64,000 nucleotides of DNA from Pseudomonas lijiangensis. Lineage in GTDB: Bacteria > Pseudomonadota > Gammaproteobacteria > Pseudomonadales > Pseudomonadaceae. Positions within the stretch are counted from its first letter, which is position 1, and the number at the start of each line of letters is the position of its first letter. The notes under the pieces are model-generated. The model was not told the DNA's origin, did not search any database, and worked only from the letters and a program-made list of their open reading frames with translations. Positions 10,030-20,534 of the stretch are shown piece by piece. A program made the position numbers and the translations under genes. The DNA lies in the NCBI RefSeq assembly GCF_018968705.1, contig NZ_CP076668.1, positions 3,979,001 through 4,043,000 on the forward strand, in the 5' to 3' direction.

Positions 10030-10590
10030 TCAGGGTTCCAGGCCAATCGGGAAGAATGAGCCATGGCTCCATACACCCAGCCAGGTCTGGCCGTTCAACT
10101 GACGCGAAACCGCCAGCTCGACCAGCTCATAAAACACATTGCGATGAATCAGGGCTTCAAGATTGCTGCGCACATGAACGTACGGCGAAGGCTCCTGAGT
10201 GACAGGATCGATCAGGACGCGGATCGGATGCTCGGGCCCGGCCTCGACTTCATCCTCCACATGGGTAACAAAGCGCAGGACCTGCGCCTCACCCTCGCCA
10301 CTCACCTGCACAGCGATCGCTACGAAAGGAGCGTCATCGACCTTGATTCCCACCTTCTCCACAGGAGTGACAAGAAAATAGTCGTCGCCATCGCGACGCA
10401 GGATGGTGGAAAACAGGCGGACCATGGGTTTGCGGCCAATCGGCGTACCCAGGTAGTACCAGGTGCCGTCCCGGGCGATACGCATGTCGATATCGCCACA
10501 GAAATCCGGATTCCACAAATGAACAGGCGGCAGCCCTTTGCTTGCAGGAATCTGCGAAAGCAGATCGGTGGCCTTGCCTGAATCACTCAT
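10030..10590 (-). CDS. DUF1285 family protein
   Basis: This is a 186-residue soluble protein. It has the DUF1285 signature: [15 protein letters not shown] near the N-terminus, [18 protein letters not shown], a VTPVEKVGI segment and a C-terminal [14 protein letters not shown]. The function is not established. It has no signal peptide or membrane segment. It lies 9 bp downstream of the DUF4823 lipoprotein gene and is probably cotranscribed with it. Confidence 0.85.
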   Translation of the reverse strand: MSDSGKATDLLSQIPASKGLPPVHLWNPDFCGDIDMRIARDGTWYYLGTPIGRKPMVRLFSTILRRDGDDYFLVTPVEKVGIKVDDAPFVAIAVQVSGEGEAQVLRFVTHVEDEVEAGPEHPIRVLIDPVTQEPSPYVHVRSNLEALIHRNVFYELVELAVSRQLNGQTWLGVWSHGSFFPIGLEP

Positions 10591-10599
10591 GTCCTGCCC

Positions 10600-11202
10600 C
10601 TAGTTTTCCACACCCAACAGTTTACGAGCGTAGTCCCGAAGGGGCGGACCAAGCAAATCCTGAGGCTTGGTATCGTAAAGTGTCAGCAATCCGCCACGGC
10701 TGCGAATGCGAGCGCTGTCGATGAGATAACGGGTGCTGGTTTCGATGAGCATCAACTGAATGACGCCGCTGTCTATGCCCAGGCGATCCAGCGCTTCCTG
10801 ATCGGACCATTCATCGGTGGTGCCGATACGGTCATCGGCCTTGGCAAAGCGCGTGTAGAGCAAGTAATGCGCGCCGGCGCTACGGGCTTCGATCATGGCG
10901 TCGTCCAGGCCTACCGGCGCAGCAGCACGGCGGACCATGGGGAAGTATTCGACAAAACCCTTGAACGCCTCTTCGGCGACCACATTGGGACGCGGATAGG
11001 CACGGCCTGGCGGTACGAATGGGCCCTGGGCGATATAGATGAAGGAGTCCGGCTGAACGCGCCAGTTGCCCAGGCGACGGGTTTCGCTGTGATCGAGCAG
11101 GCCAGCATCACTGAATTGCTCACGAACGCCCTCCCCCATATCACTGACTTTCATGCAACCACTCAACGCCAACAGCGTCAGCAATAAGACCAGGCTACGC
11201 AT
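10600..11202 (-). CDS. DUF4823 family lipoprotein
   Basis: I start this at MRSLVLLLTLLALSGCMKVS (200 aa), because this gives a perfect type II signal peptide with lipobox LSGC (Cys16). The longer reading upstream would begin inside a palindromic repeat at 11318-11406. The mature part carries features of the DUF4823 family, including AHYLLYTRFAKADDRIG and a C-terminal DTKPQDLLGPPLRDYA. An Asp is not at the +2 position (Met follows the Cys), so sorting to the outer membrane is likely. Function unknown. Confidence 0.85.
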   Translation of the reverse strand: MRSLVLLLTLLALSGCMKVSDMGEGVREQFSDAGLLDHSETRRLGNWRVQPDSFIYIAQGPFVPPGRAYPRPNVVAEEAFKGFVEYFPMVRRAAAPVGLDDAMIEARSAGAHYLLYTRFAKADDRIGTTDEWSDQEALDRLGIDSGVIQLMLIETSTRYLIDSARIRSRGGLLTLYDTKPQDLLGPPLRDYARKLLGVEN

Positions 11203-11317
11203 CACATCCTCCCAGATGCCGGTGACGGAAAACCGGCGAATGGTCGTCGGATGCAGCTTCCGCGCCAAACAAGCCCCGAGAGGGGAATACCGATCAGTCA
11301 CGGCACAAACAAAACCC

Positions 11318-11406
11318 GTGGGAGGCAGCTTGCTGGCGAAAAAGGCATCGAAACCGGCAGATATTCTGCGCCTGTACGCTGAAGTCGCCAGCAAGCTGCC
11401 TCCCAC
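11318..11406. repeat. REPIN-like palindromic doublet, family A copy 1
   Basis: Outer arms GTGGGAGGCAGCTTGCTGGC and GCCAGCAAGCTGCCTCCCAC are inverted and flank an 89-bp unit. The interior contains CCGGCAGATATTCTGCG and CTGTACGCTGAAG. Copies occur at 53889-53976 (same orientation, nearly identical interior) and 24089-24176 (opposite orientation). It lies between the DUF4823 promoter and the tetR 3' end. Confidence 0.9.
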
Positions 11407-11443
11407 AAAGGAATTTATTGCCCTGAAGTGATCGGCATTGCTC

Positions 11444-12097
11444 CTACTCGGCTGGTTTTACATCCGGCAAGGGATCACTGTCGCGCTTGCGCTTGTTGCC
11501 CATGCGCACGCCGATATCCATCAGGAAGTGGAAAAAGCCTTCCTGATCTTCCAGCACGTTGCTCCAGAAAGGCGAGTGATACAGCGCAACTGCGCCATGC
11601 ACCAACGCCCAGGCCGCGCAATAGTGATAATAGGGAGGCACGTCTTCCAGCTTGCCTTCGGTGATCCGGCCCTTGATCAGCAGGGTCAGGTGCTCGAAGT
11701 TGGAAGCCCGGATCTTGTGCAGCTCTTCGACCAGTTCGGGAACCTGATTGCCCTTGACGACTTTCTCTTCCAGACGATCAAAGAGTCGATAGCGCTGAGG
11801 ATCGCGCATACGGAATTCGAAGTAGGCACGCGACAGCGCCTCCTTGTCCTTGTCGACATCGGCCGAGTGCAGCAGCTCGTTCAGGTCGCGCTCGTAGTCG
11901 AGCATCAGGCGCAGGTAGATCTCGGCCTTGGACTTGAAGTGCTTGTAGATCGTGCCTTTGCCTATGCCCACGGCATCCGCGATCATCTCGACGGTGACAC
12001 TGTCTTCACCCTGCTCGAGGAACAGCTTTAGCGCGGTGTCGAGAATTTCCTGCTCACGGCGGCGAAATTCACGGATCTTACGAGGTTCTTTCTGCAT
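11444..12097 (-). CDS. TetR family transcriptional regulator
   Basis: I choose the ATG giving MQKEPRKIREFRRREQEIL (217 aa) over a TTG seven codons upstream. The N-terminal helix-turn-helix is clear at about residues 28-53 (VEMIADAVGIGKGTIYKHFK). The C-terminal ligand domain is of unknown specificity. It has its own intergenic region, with the LysE-type gene upstream on the same strand. The target genes cannot be read from the sequence; self-regulation is the family norm. Confidence 0.88.
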   Translation of the reverse strand: MQKEPRKIREFRRREQEILDTALKLFLEQGEDSVTVEMIADAVGIGKGTIYKHFKSKAEIYLRLMLDYERDLNELLHSADVDKDKEALSRAYFEFRMRDPQRYRLFDRLEEKVVKGNQVPELVEELHKIRASNFEHLTLLIKGRITEGKLEDVPPYYHYCAAWALVHGAVALYHSPFWSNVLEDQEGFFHFLMDIGVRMGNKRKRDSDPLPDVKPAE

Positions 12098-12218
12098 AAG
12101 GAGATCTGTAGGGATCAAAATCGAAGCCGCGTATTATGCCCAAATGGCGCCAGATTGCACGGATCATCCGACCATCTCAACGCATATGGAGAAATTCTGA
12201 CCGAAATGGCCGTTCTGG

Positions 12219-12869
12219 TTACGAAAGCGCAGGCTGCCCCACGAACTCCATATAGCCGGTAATCACGACATACAGGGTGAAATAGGCAAAGATCACCGCC
12301 GAGGCGATATAGGACCACTTCAGCATTTTCTCGCCCATGAGCCGTCCGCCCTGATGAGCCAGCGCACACAGGGTAATCGACCAGACCACACCAGCCACGA
12401 GAAAACCTGCCAGAAAGGACGAAGCGCTCGACATGTCCGAGCCCTGCCGGGCAATCAATGCCCCACCCACCGCTGCGAACCAGAGGATCGCGCTGGGCGA
12501 TGACATGGCCAGGAAGATGCCGCGAAAGAACAGCGAGGGCGCCGTCCTGCCCCATTGCCCGCCCTCGCTTTCGATCCCGGCACTGACGCCCACTGCACTT
12601 CTCATCATCTTGAAGCACAGGTAAGCCAACACCGCCGAGCCTCCCAGCCAGAGTACGTAGCGCACCGCTTCATATTGCAGAAGCACGGCCATGCCCAGCA
12701 TAGCCAGGACCGCGTACACCAGATCGCCGATGCAAGTCCCCAGGCCGAGCCACAAGCCCCGGGAAAAACCCTGCTGCATGGAAAGCGTGATCATCGCGAT
12801 ATTGGCCAGCCCGATATCCAGGCACAGCGAAAGACTCAGCAGGAAACCGTTGGAAAATTCCACTTGCAA
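12219..12869 (-). CDS. LysE family amino-acid/metabolite exporter
   Basis: This 216-residue protein has six hydrophobic segments spread over its length. It carries the LysE-like arrangement SMQQGFSRGLWLGLGTCIGDL near the second helix and MSSPSAILWFAAVGG in the middle, the conserved NP/SP-type loop of the family. The family exports amino acids or their derivatives by proton antiport. The substrate is not evident. It is divergent from the RgsA-like sRNA. Confidence 0.82.
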   Translation of the reverse strand: MQVEFSNGFLLSLSLCLDIGLANIAMITLSMQQGFSRGLWLGLGTCIGDLVYAVLAMLGMAVLLQYEAVRYVLWLGGSAVLAYLCFKMMRSAVGVSAGIESEGGQWGRTAPSLFFRGIFLAMSSPSAILWFAAVGGALIARQGSDMSSASSFLAGFLVAGVVWSITLCALAHQGGRLMGEKMLKWSYIASAVIFAYFTLYVVITGYMEFVGQPALS

Positions 12870-13069
12870 CCTCGAAAACTCAGCCCCTCTTGCAGTGCAA
12901 CGAGGGTAATCAGGAGAGGAAAATCAATTTCATTTCAAATCAGGGACTTTCAGCGAAGAGATAAAAACACGCTGAACAGAGCCGCTCATTGAGCAATCAA
13001 TAACCGGTTTAGTATTCCAAAACTGTTTAAAAAACGAACAACCTGTACTGGACGCGTCACAATCCTGAT

Positions 13070-13076
13070 CGATACT
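13070..13076 (+). promoter_or_regulatory. Putative RpoS-type -10 element of the sRNA
   Basis: CGATACT followed by TAAAA closely resembles the sigma-S extended -10 (CTATACT-TAA), with no good -35 upstream. A start near 13083 then gives a transcript of about 120 nt ending at the terminator at 13168-13203. This fits the known RpoS dependence of RgsA. Confidence 0.5.
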
Positions 13077-13082
13077 TAAAAC

Positions 13083-13204
13083 GCTGGCATGTCATACATC
13101 CCCCCAAGTGACACGCCGGTAGAGGCGCCAAGGGACCGTGTGCCTTTGCTTTACTCCTAATGGTCTTAACCCGGCTTCACCCCCCAGAATCCGGGTTTTT
13201 TTTG
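13083..13204 (+). ncRNA. rgsA: RgsA-like small RNA
   Basis: The region between the LysE-type gene and tatD holds no ORF but has a plus-strand -10 element and a perfect terminator. Arms AACCCGG (13168-13174) and CCGGGTT (13191-13197) are followed by eight or nine Ts. In P. aeruginosa the RpoS-dependent, Hfq-binding sRNA RgsA (P16) of about 120 nt lies next to the tatD homologue upstream of pilZ-holB-tmk. The same position, length, direction and promoter type point to RgsA here. The identification rests on synteny and structure, not on an alignment. Confidence 0.7.
13168..13204 (+). terminator. Rho-independent terminator of the sRNA
   Basis: A 7-bp stem (AACCCGG/CCGGGTT) with a 16-nt loop runs straight into a run of Ts. 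It can only serve a plus-strand transcript, as tatD converges from the right. Confidence 0.85.
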
Positions 13205-13223
13205 CCTGCGATTCAGGGGTGTA

Positions 13224-14018
13224 TTACGGCTTCGATACACGGGCCAGAGGAAACAGCCGGGCAAAGTTGTCTGTGGTCTGCTCGGCAAAACGCTCATAAG
13301 GCTCGCCGCGCAACATCGCCAGGAACTCGGCCACTTCACGCACGTATTGCGGCAGGTTTGGCTTGCCGCGATAAGGAATCGGTGCCAGATAAGGGGAGTC
13401 GGTCTCGACCAGCAGGCGATCGGCGGGTACCTGACGCGCCACATCACGCAGCGCATCGGCATTGCGGAAGGTCACGATGCCAGACAGGGAGATATAGAAA
13501 CCCAGATCCAGCGCCGCCTTTGCCATTTCCCAGTCTTCGGTGAAGCAATGCAGCACGCCTGCCTGTGGCAGCGCAGCTTCACGCAACAGATTCAGAGTAT
13601 CGGCACGCGCCCCGCGTGTATGCACGATGACCGGCTTGCCGGTGACACTGGCCGCCTGCAGGTGCAGACGAAAGGAAGCCTGCTGAAGCTCCGCAGCCTC
13701 GGGCTCATAGTGATAATCCAGGCCGGTTTCACCGATGGCCACCACCCGAGGATGATTCAGCTCGGACAGCAGCCAGTCCAGAGCAGGCGCTTCGCCGGGC
13801 TTGAGATCCAGCGGGTGAATGCCCACCGAGCAGTCCACGTCGTCATAACGCTCGGCCAGGGCTTTTACAGCGCCGGCATTGTCGGCACTGACGCCAATGC
13901 ACAGAAAATGCCCGACACCTCTGCCACGCGCCGCATCAAGGGCAGCGTCCAGAGAGCCATCATGCTGGGTGAGATCAAGGCGGTCGAGGTGGCAATGCGA
14001 ATCTACAAGCATGGGCAA
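13224..14018 (-). CDS. TatD family metal-dependent hydrolase (YcfH-like DNase)
   Basis: The 264-residue amidohydrolase-fold protein has all expected metal ligands: DSHCHLD at the N-terminus, GETGLDYHY, VIVHTRGA, LHCFTE and ETDSPYL. The family acts as 3'-5' exonucleases or D-aminoacyl-tRNA deacylases. It lies 8 bp downstream of pilZ, in the conserved holB-pilZ-tatD order. The start could be the first Met or the Met two residues on. Confidence 0.92.
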   Translation of the reverse strand: MPMLVDSHCHLDRLDLTQHDGSLDAALDAARGRGVGHFLCIGVSADNAGAVKALAERYDDVDCSVGIHPLDLKPGEAPALDWLLSELNHPRVVAIGETGLDYHYEPEAAELQQASFRLHLQAASVTGKPVIVHTRGARADTLNLLREAALPQAGVLHCFTEDWEMAKAALDLGFYISLSGIVTFRNADALRDVARQVPADRLLVETDSPYLAPIPYRGKPNLPQYVREVAEFLAMLRGEPYERFAEQTTDNFARLFPLARVSKP

Positions 14019-14026
14019 AGAGGCAA

Positions 14027-14383
14027 CTACATCGTATGAGTGGGACGGTCGGACTTCAGAGCACCAACCAGATAGGTTTCGATCAGGTTACGAGCGGTAT
14101 TGTCACCGTCGTTGAATTGCACGCCGACACCGGCGGCCCGGTTGCCTTGTGCGCCCTTGGGAGTGATCCAGGTCACCCTGCCGGTCACCGGAACCTTCTC
14201 CGGCTCATCCATCAGATTGAGCAGCATGAACACTTCATCACCCAGCTTGTAGCTTTTGCTGGTGGGAATGAACAGGCCGCCATTCTTGATAAAAGGCATG
14301 TAAGCCGCATACAGCACGGATCTGTCCTTGATGGTCAGGGACAGAATGCCGTTCCGTGGGCCTGTACTAGGTGGCAAGCTCAT
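14027..14383 (-). CDS. pilZ: Type IV pilus assembly protein PilZ
   Basis: This 118-residue PilZ-domain protein contains GGLFIPTSKSYKLGDEVFML and GRVTWITP. The RxxxR c-di-GMP-binding motif is absent from the N-terminal part, as in the founding PilZ of Pseudomonas, which does not bind c-di-GMP but interacts with PilB and FimX to allow pilus extension. Its location between holB and tatD is the standard one. Confidence 0.94.
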   Translation of the reverse strand: MSLPPSTGPRNGILSLTIKDRSVLYAAYMPFIKNGGLFIPTSKSYKLGDEVFMLLNLMDEPEKVPVTGRVTWITPKGAQGNRAAGVGVQFNDGDNTARNLIETYLVGALKSDRPTHTM

Positions 14384-14416
14384 TGCTACTCCTCATAGGT
14401 TCCCAAGTCTGCGAGT

Positions 14417-16037
<1,621 letters not shown>

Positions 16038-16047
16038 TTAGTTGTTT

Positions 16048-17175
16048 TCATTGCGAGGCTGAATCGCCGGGCGGCGCATCGGGCGCAGCCGCGGGTTCAG
16101 ACTCTGTGGGAGTCGAGCCGGATCCGGCAGGTGCTACCGGAGTCGGTGCCGGGCTGGATCGGTAATCTGCACGGCGCTTGAGCTGGTATTCGCGCACCGC
16201 GGCATTATGGGCATCCAGATCGTCGGAGAACACATGGCTGCCATCCCCTTTCGCCACGAAGTACAGGCTGGTGCCCGATACGGGGTTGAGGGCCGCATTG
16301 ATGGCTTCGCGCCCGGCCAGAGCAATCGGTGTCGGCGGCAGGCCGGAAATGACGTAGGTGTTGTAAGGCGTCGCCTCTTTGAGATTGGCGCGGGTCAGCT
16401 TGCCGTTGTAGCGCTCGCCCATGCCGTAGATCACCGTCGGATCGGTCTGCAGCATCATGCCCAATCCCAGACGGCGGACAAATACACCGGCAATTTCACC
16501 ACGCTCGCGAGGCACGCCGGTTTCCTTTTCCACCAGCGAAGCCATGATCAAGGCCTCGTAAGGATCCTTGTAAGGCAAATCCGCAGCCCGCTTGCTCCAC
16601 TCCTCCTCCAGCACGTCTTGCAGACGGTTGTAGGCCTGTTTGAGCAGATCGGCGTCGCTCATGCCGCGCACATAGCGATAGGTGTCGGGAAAAAAGCGGC
16701 CTTCAGGGAAGACATCGGGATGCCCGAGCTTGCCCATCAAGTCCTTGTCGCTCAACCCGGCCAGGGTCTGTTCGAGCTTGGGCTGTTTGGCCAATGCGGC
16801 GCGCACCTGACGAAAGTTCCAGCCTTCCACCAGCGTCAGGCTGTACTGCACGACTTCCTTGCGCTTCCAGACACCAAACAGGGCTTGTACGTCCATGCCC
16901 GGCGTCATGCGGTATTCGCCACTGTGCAGCGGCTGTTCGGCCAGATTGAAACGCCAGTAAACACGCAACCAGAAGGCGTCCTTGATCACGCCGTCATTCT
17001 CAAGGCGATTGAGCACCAGGGAAGGCGACGATCCGGCAGGTACGTCCAGCAGTTGTTCCTGAGTGACATTCAGAGGCTGGTTCAACGCTTCCCGCTGCTT
17101 CCACCAGGCAAAGCCCAGCGTCAGCCCTGCCAGGACTACAGCGATTTCCAGCAACACCAGTATTTTTCGGATCAC
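16048..17175 (-). CDS. mltG: Endolytic murein transglycosylase MltG
   Basis: This 375-residue protein has an N-terminal membrane anchor (about residues 5-25), a LysM-like subdomain and the YceG catalytic core. The catalytic Glu sits in ASLVEKETGVPRERGEIAG. The family motif MLQTDPTVIYGMG and YNTYVISGLPPTPIA follow. It cleaves nascent glycan strands and sets their length. The C-terminal 35 or so residues form a Pro/Ser/Ala-rich tail not needed for the fold. Confidence 0.95.
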   Translation of the reverse strand: MIRKILVLLEIAVVLAGLTLGFAWWKQREALNQPLNVTQEQLLDVPAGSSPSLVLNRLENDGVIKDAFWLRVYWRFNLAEQPLHSGEYRMTPGMDVQALFGVWKRKEVVQYSLTLVEGWNFRQVRAALAKQPKLEQTLAGLSDKDLMGKLGHPDVFPEGRFFPDTYRYVRGMSDADLLKQAYNRLQDVLEEEWSKRAADLPYKDPYEALIMASLVEKETGVPRERGEIAGVFVRRLGLGMMLQTDPTVIYGMGERYNGKLTRANLKEATPYNTYVISGLPPTPIALAGREAINAALNPVSGTSLYFVAKGDGSHVFSDDLDAHNAAVREYQLKRRADYRSSPAPTPVAPAGSGSTPTESEPAAAPDAPPGDSASQ

Positions 17176-17178
17176 GAA

Positions 17179-17994
17179 TCAGTTATCCAGAAGTGCTCGA
17201 GCAATATCTTGCAGTTTACGGGTGAGCGGACCAACCGGCCAGTTCAGCCTTGAAAAGCCACGCACCGGCCACACGCCATAAACGCTATTGCACAGAAACA
17301 GCTCATCCGCCTGTTCAAGGTCGGACAAGTGCAGGTCACGGATATCGACAGCAATACCCTGATTTCGTGCCTGATCCAGCAACTCGGCACGCATCACGCC
17401 CGCTACACCGCAACGACTCAGGTCAGCCGTCAGCAGGACACCCTCGCGAACCAGAAACAGATTGCTGTAGACACCTTCGATCACGCGACCGGAGGTATCG
17501 CACATCAGGCCTTCGGCATGTTCGCTGTCCTGCCACTCGGAGCGGGCCAGCACTTGCTCCAGGCGGTTCAGATGCTTGATGCCGGCCAGCAGCGGCTGCT
17601 CGGCCAGACGGGTCTTGCAGGGGAAAAGACGTACGCCCTGCTCGGCATGGGCCGATGGGTACGCGGGAGCCGCAGAGCCCTGCAGAATGCGTCGCGACTG
17701 TGTATCGGGGGCTGGTGCATAACCGCGCTGGCTGTCGCCGCGGGTCAGGATCAGCTTCATGACTCCGTCGCCCAGTTGCGCGGCGAAGCGGCTCATTTCA
17801 GTACGAAGCAGCACATGATCGACAGGAATGGCCAAACGGTCACAGGATGTTTCAAGACGCTGCAGATGTCGCTCGAACAGCACTGGCTGGCCCTTGCTGA
17901 CGGCGATGGTTTCAAACACTCCATCGCCATAAGCCAGACCTCTGTCCCTGAGGGACAGAGAATCTTCGGGGCAACCGTCAACCCAGGCGAGCAT
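17179..17994 (-). CDS. pabC: Aminodeoxychorismate lyase PabC
   Basis: The ATG at 17994 overlaps the fabF stop as TGATG, so I prefer it to the GTG one codon earlier; the protein is 271 aa. It is a fold type IV PLP enzyme with the catalytic Lys in LLAGIKHLNRLEQVLAR and the DTSGRVIEGVYSNLF signature. It converts aminodeoxychorismate to p-aminobenzoate and pyruvate for folate synthesis. The fabF-pabC-mltG order is standard. Confidence 0.94.
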   Translation of the reverse strand: MLAWVDGCPEDSLSLRDRGLAYGDGVFETIAVSKGQPVLFERHLQRLETSCDRLAIPVDHVLLRTEMSRFAAQLGDGVMKLILTRGDSQRGYAPAPDTQSRRILQGSAAPAYPSAHAEQGVRLFPCKTRLAEQPLLAGIKHLNRLEQVLARSEWQDSEHAEGLMCDTSGRVIEGVYSNLFLVREGVLLTADLSRCGVAGVMRAELLDQARNQGIAVDIRDLHLSDLEQADELFLCNSVYGVWPVRGFSRLNWPVGPLTRKLQDIARALLDN

Positions 17995-19238
17995 CACTCG
18001 CCGAACCGACGGAACACCAGCGAGCCATTGGTACCGCCAAATCCGAAGGAGTTGGAGATTGCAACATCGATCGGCATGCGACGTGCCTCATGAGGCACGA
18101 AGTCCAGATCGCAGCCTTCGCCCGGCTCATCCAGGTTGATGGTCGGTGGCGCGACCTGATCGGCAATCGCCAGGACACTGAAAATCGCCTCGACCGCGCC
18201 CGCGGCACCCAGCAGGTGACCGGTCATGGACTTGGTGGAGCTGACCGCCAGTTTGTAGGCGTGATCGCCGAACACCGACTTGATCGCCGAGGCTTCAGCC
18301 AGGTCGCCCGCTGGCGTCGATGTGCCATGAGCGTTGATGTACTGGACCTGCTCGACATTGAGCTTCGCATCACGCAGCGCATTGACGATACAACGTGCAG
18401 CACCGGCACCATCCTCGGGTGGCGAAGTCATGTGATAGGCATCACCGCTCATGCCGAAGCCAACCAGCTCGGCATAGATGGTCGCGCCACGCGCCTTGGC
18501 GTGTTCGAGCTCTTCGAGCACCAGAGCGCCTGCGCCATCGGAGAGCACGAAACCGTCACGCCCCTTGTCCCACGGACGACTGGCACGTGCAGGGTCGTCG
18601 TTGCGGGTAGACAATGCACGCGCCGCACCGAAACCACCCATGCCCAGACCACAGGCTGCCATTTCGGCGCCACCGGCGATCATGACGTCAGCTTCGTCAT
18701 AGGCAATATTGCGCGCAGCCATGCCGATGCAATGAGTCGCGGTGGTACACGCCGTGGCGATGGAGTAGTTAGGACCCTGTGCCCCCAAATGGATGGACAG
18801 GAACCCGGAAATCATATTGATGATCGAGCCCGGCACGAAAAACGGAGAAATCCGCCCTGGCCCTTGCTCGTGCAGCAGACGACTGCTGTTTTCGATGTTG
18901 GTCAGACCACCGATACCCGACCCCATGGCAACGCCAATGCGCTCGCGGTTGGCATCCGTGACCTCAAGACCCGCATTGCGCACAGCCTGAAAGCTGGCTG
19001 CCAGACCGTATTGAATAAAGAGATCGAGCCGACGCGCTTCCTTCGGCGCCAGGTATTCTTCGACATTGAAGCCTTTGACCGAACCACCGAAGCGGGTGGT
19101 GAAGGCCGAAAGGTCAGTGTGCTCGATAAGGCCGATGCCACTACGGCCCGCCAGAATCCCTTGCCAACTGCTGGGCACATCATTGCCCAATGGCGAAAGC
19201 ATGCCCATCCCGGTGACCACGACGCGTCTACGCGACAC
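17994..19238 (-). CDS. fabF: 3-oxoacyl-[acyl-carrier-protein] synthase II
   Basis: The start is a GTG at 19238 ([14 protein letters not shown], 414 aa), supported by AAGGAGAG 5-12 bp upstream; a further in-frame extension lacks a ribosome site. The Cys-His-His triad is visible in [21 protein letters not shown] and [15 protein letters not shown]. FabF condenses malonyl-ACP with acyl-ACP and sets cis-vaccenate levels. It is downstream of acpP, separated by a terminator-like hairpin. Confidence 0.96.
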   Translation of the reverse strand: MSRRRVVVTGMGMLSPLGNDVPSSWQGILAGRSGIGLIEHTDLSAFTTRFGGSVKGFNVEEYLAPKEARRLDLFIQYGLAASFQAVRNAGLEVTDANRERIGVAMGSGIGGLTNIENSSRLLHEQGPGRISPFFVPGSIINMISGFLSIHLGAQGPNYSIATACTTATHCIGMAARNIAYDEADVMIAGGAEMAACGLGMGGFGAARALSTRNDDPARASRPWDKGRDGFVLSDGAGALVLEELEHAKARGATIYAELVGFGMSGDAYHMTSPPEDGAGAARCIVNALRDAKLNVEQVQYINAHGTSTPAGDLAEASAIKSVFGDHAYKLAVSSTKSMTGHLLGAAGAVEAIFSVLAIADQVAPPTINLDEPGEGCDLDFVPHEARRMPIDVAISNSFGFGGTNGSLVFRRFGE

Positions 19239-19280
19239 AGGACTCTCCTTCTCTATTGTTGACAAAACATCGCTTTTTCA

Positions 19281-19318
19281 AAGAAAAAACCGCACGCCGG
19301 TAAGAGCAGTGCGGTTTT
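19281..19318 (-). terminator. Hairpin terminator between acpP and fabF
   Basis: On the minus strand AAAACCGCAC and GTGCGGTTTT pair over 10 bp with a 13-nt loop and run into TTCTTTG. It lies 30 bp past the acpP stop. Partial termination here would let acpP be made in excess over fabF. Confidence 0.8.
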
Positions 19319-19347
19319 CACATCACAGCAACAACGATTACAAAGTC

Positions 19348-19584
19348 TTAGCCCTGGTGGCTGTTGACGTAATCGATAGCAGCTTGAACGGTGGTGATCT
19401 TTTCCGCTTCTTCGTCAGGGATTTCGGTCTCGAATTCCTCTTCCAGAGCCATTACCAGCTCAACGGTGTCCAGGGAGTCAGCACCCAGGTCTTCAACAAA
19501 GGAAGCGGTGTTAACGACTTCTTCTTCCTTGACGCCAAGTTGCTCGGCAACGATTTTCTTGACGCGCTCTTCGATGGTGCTCAT
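19348..19584 (-). CDS. acpP: Acyl carrier protein
   Basis: This 78-residue acidic protein has the DSL motif in [21 protein letters not shown], with Ser37 as the 4'-phosphopantetheine site. It carries growing acyl chains in fatty-acid synthesis and also supplies lipid A and other pathways. It has its own upstream region with a promoter-like sequence and a terminator just after it, in line with very high expression. Confidence 0.98.
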   Translation of the reverse strand: MSTIEERVKKIVAEQLGVKEEEVVNTASFVEDLGADSLDTVELVMALEEEFETEIPDEEAEKITTVQAAIDYVNSHQG

Positions 19585-19636
19585 ACCTAGTTTTAACTCC
19601 TAGTGGAAATATTCAGGCATCTGGCCAGAGGGTAAG

Positions 19637-19664
19637 TGTATAGAAGAGGTTTTGCTGATTTCAA
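19637..19664 (-). promoter_or_regulatory. Putative sigma-70 promoter of acpP
   Basis: On the minus strand TTGAAA (19664-19659) and TATACA (19642-19637) are separated by 16 bp. The start would be near 19630, giving a leader of about 45 nt before acpP. It lies in the 191-bp gap between fabG and acpP. Confidence 0.6.
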
Positions 19665-19775
19665 GCTTCACGCTCCTCCACCGAACCTCACCCGCCAATT
19701 GCCTATTTGTAGATTGCAGTTTTACAACGGATTTTAGACAGCTCGCATGACACTTTTTGAAACGAACATCCACTC

Positions 19776-20519
19776 TCAGCTCATGTACATCCCGCCGTTG
19801 ACCGGGATTGTAGCCCCGGTAACGTAGCCTGCGCCTTCCGACGCAAGAAAAGCGACAACATGTGCAATTTCTTCAGCCTGACCCAGACGCCCCAGAGGGA
19901 TCTGCGTGATCAGGGATTGACGCTGAGCTTCAGGCAGCTCGCGCGTCATGTCTGTATCGATGAAGCCTGGTGCCACCGAGTTCACGGTCACGGCACGGGA
20001 GCCCACTTCACGAGCCAGTGCACGGCTGAAACCTTCCAGACCAGCCTTGGCAGATGCGTAGTTTACTTGACCTGCGTTGCCCATGGCACCGACAACCGAA
20101 CCAATGCTGATGATACGACCCCAACGCGCCTTGGTCATGCCACGCAATACGCCCTTGGACAGGCGGAACAGACTGTTCAGGTTGGTGTTTACTACATCAT
20201 GCCATTCGTCATCTTTCATGCGCATCATCAGGTTGTCCCGGGTAATACCGGCATTGTTCACCAGAATCAGCGGCGCACCGACACGCTCCTGAATGGTGGA
20301 CAGCACCGAATCCACGGACTCGGCATTGCACACATCCAGCGCCAGGCCGAAGCCTTCGATGCCGTTTTCCTTGAATGTAGCAGAGATGCGCTCGGCACCG
20401 GACTCAGAGGTCGCGGTACCCACAACGACTGCACCATTGCGGCCCAATTCCAGGGCAATGGCTTGACCAATTCCACGACTGGCGCCAGTCACCAGTGCAA
20501 CTTTACCTTGCAGGCTCAT
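19776..20519 (-). CDS. fabG: 3-oxoacyl-[acyl-carrier-protein] reductase
   Basis: The 247-residue short-chain dehydrogenase has the cofactor loop TGASRGIGQAIA, the NNAGITRDNLMMRM stretch and the catalytic Ser and YASAK motif (Tyr151-Lys155 region). It reduces 3-oxoacyl-ACP with NADPH. The gap from fabD is 15 bp, so fabD-fabG share a transcript. Confidence 0.97.
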   Translation of the reverse strand: MSLQGKVALVTGASRGIGQAIALELGRNGAVVVGTATSESGAERISATFKENGIEGFGLALDVCNAESVDSVLSTIQERVGAPLILVNNAGITRDNLMMRMKDDEWHDVVNTNLNSLFRLSKGVLRGMTKARWGRIISIGSVVGAMGNAGQVNYASAKAGLEGFSRALAREVGSRAVTVNSVAPGFIDTDMTRELPEAQRQSLITQIPLGRLGQAEEIAHVVAFLASEGAGYVTGATIPVNGGMYMS

Positions 20520-20534
20520 GCAAGCTTCTCCTAA

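Noticed and set aside
10744..11406. Upstream-extended start of the DUF4823 gene within the palindromic repeat
   Set aside because: The extension begins in REPIN sequence, and the internal ATG at 11202 gives a perfect lipoprotein signal.
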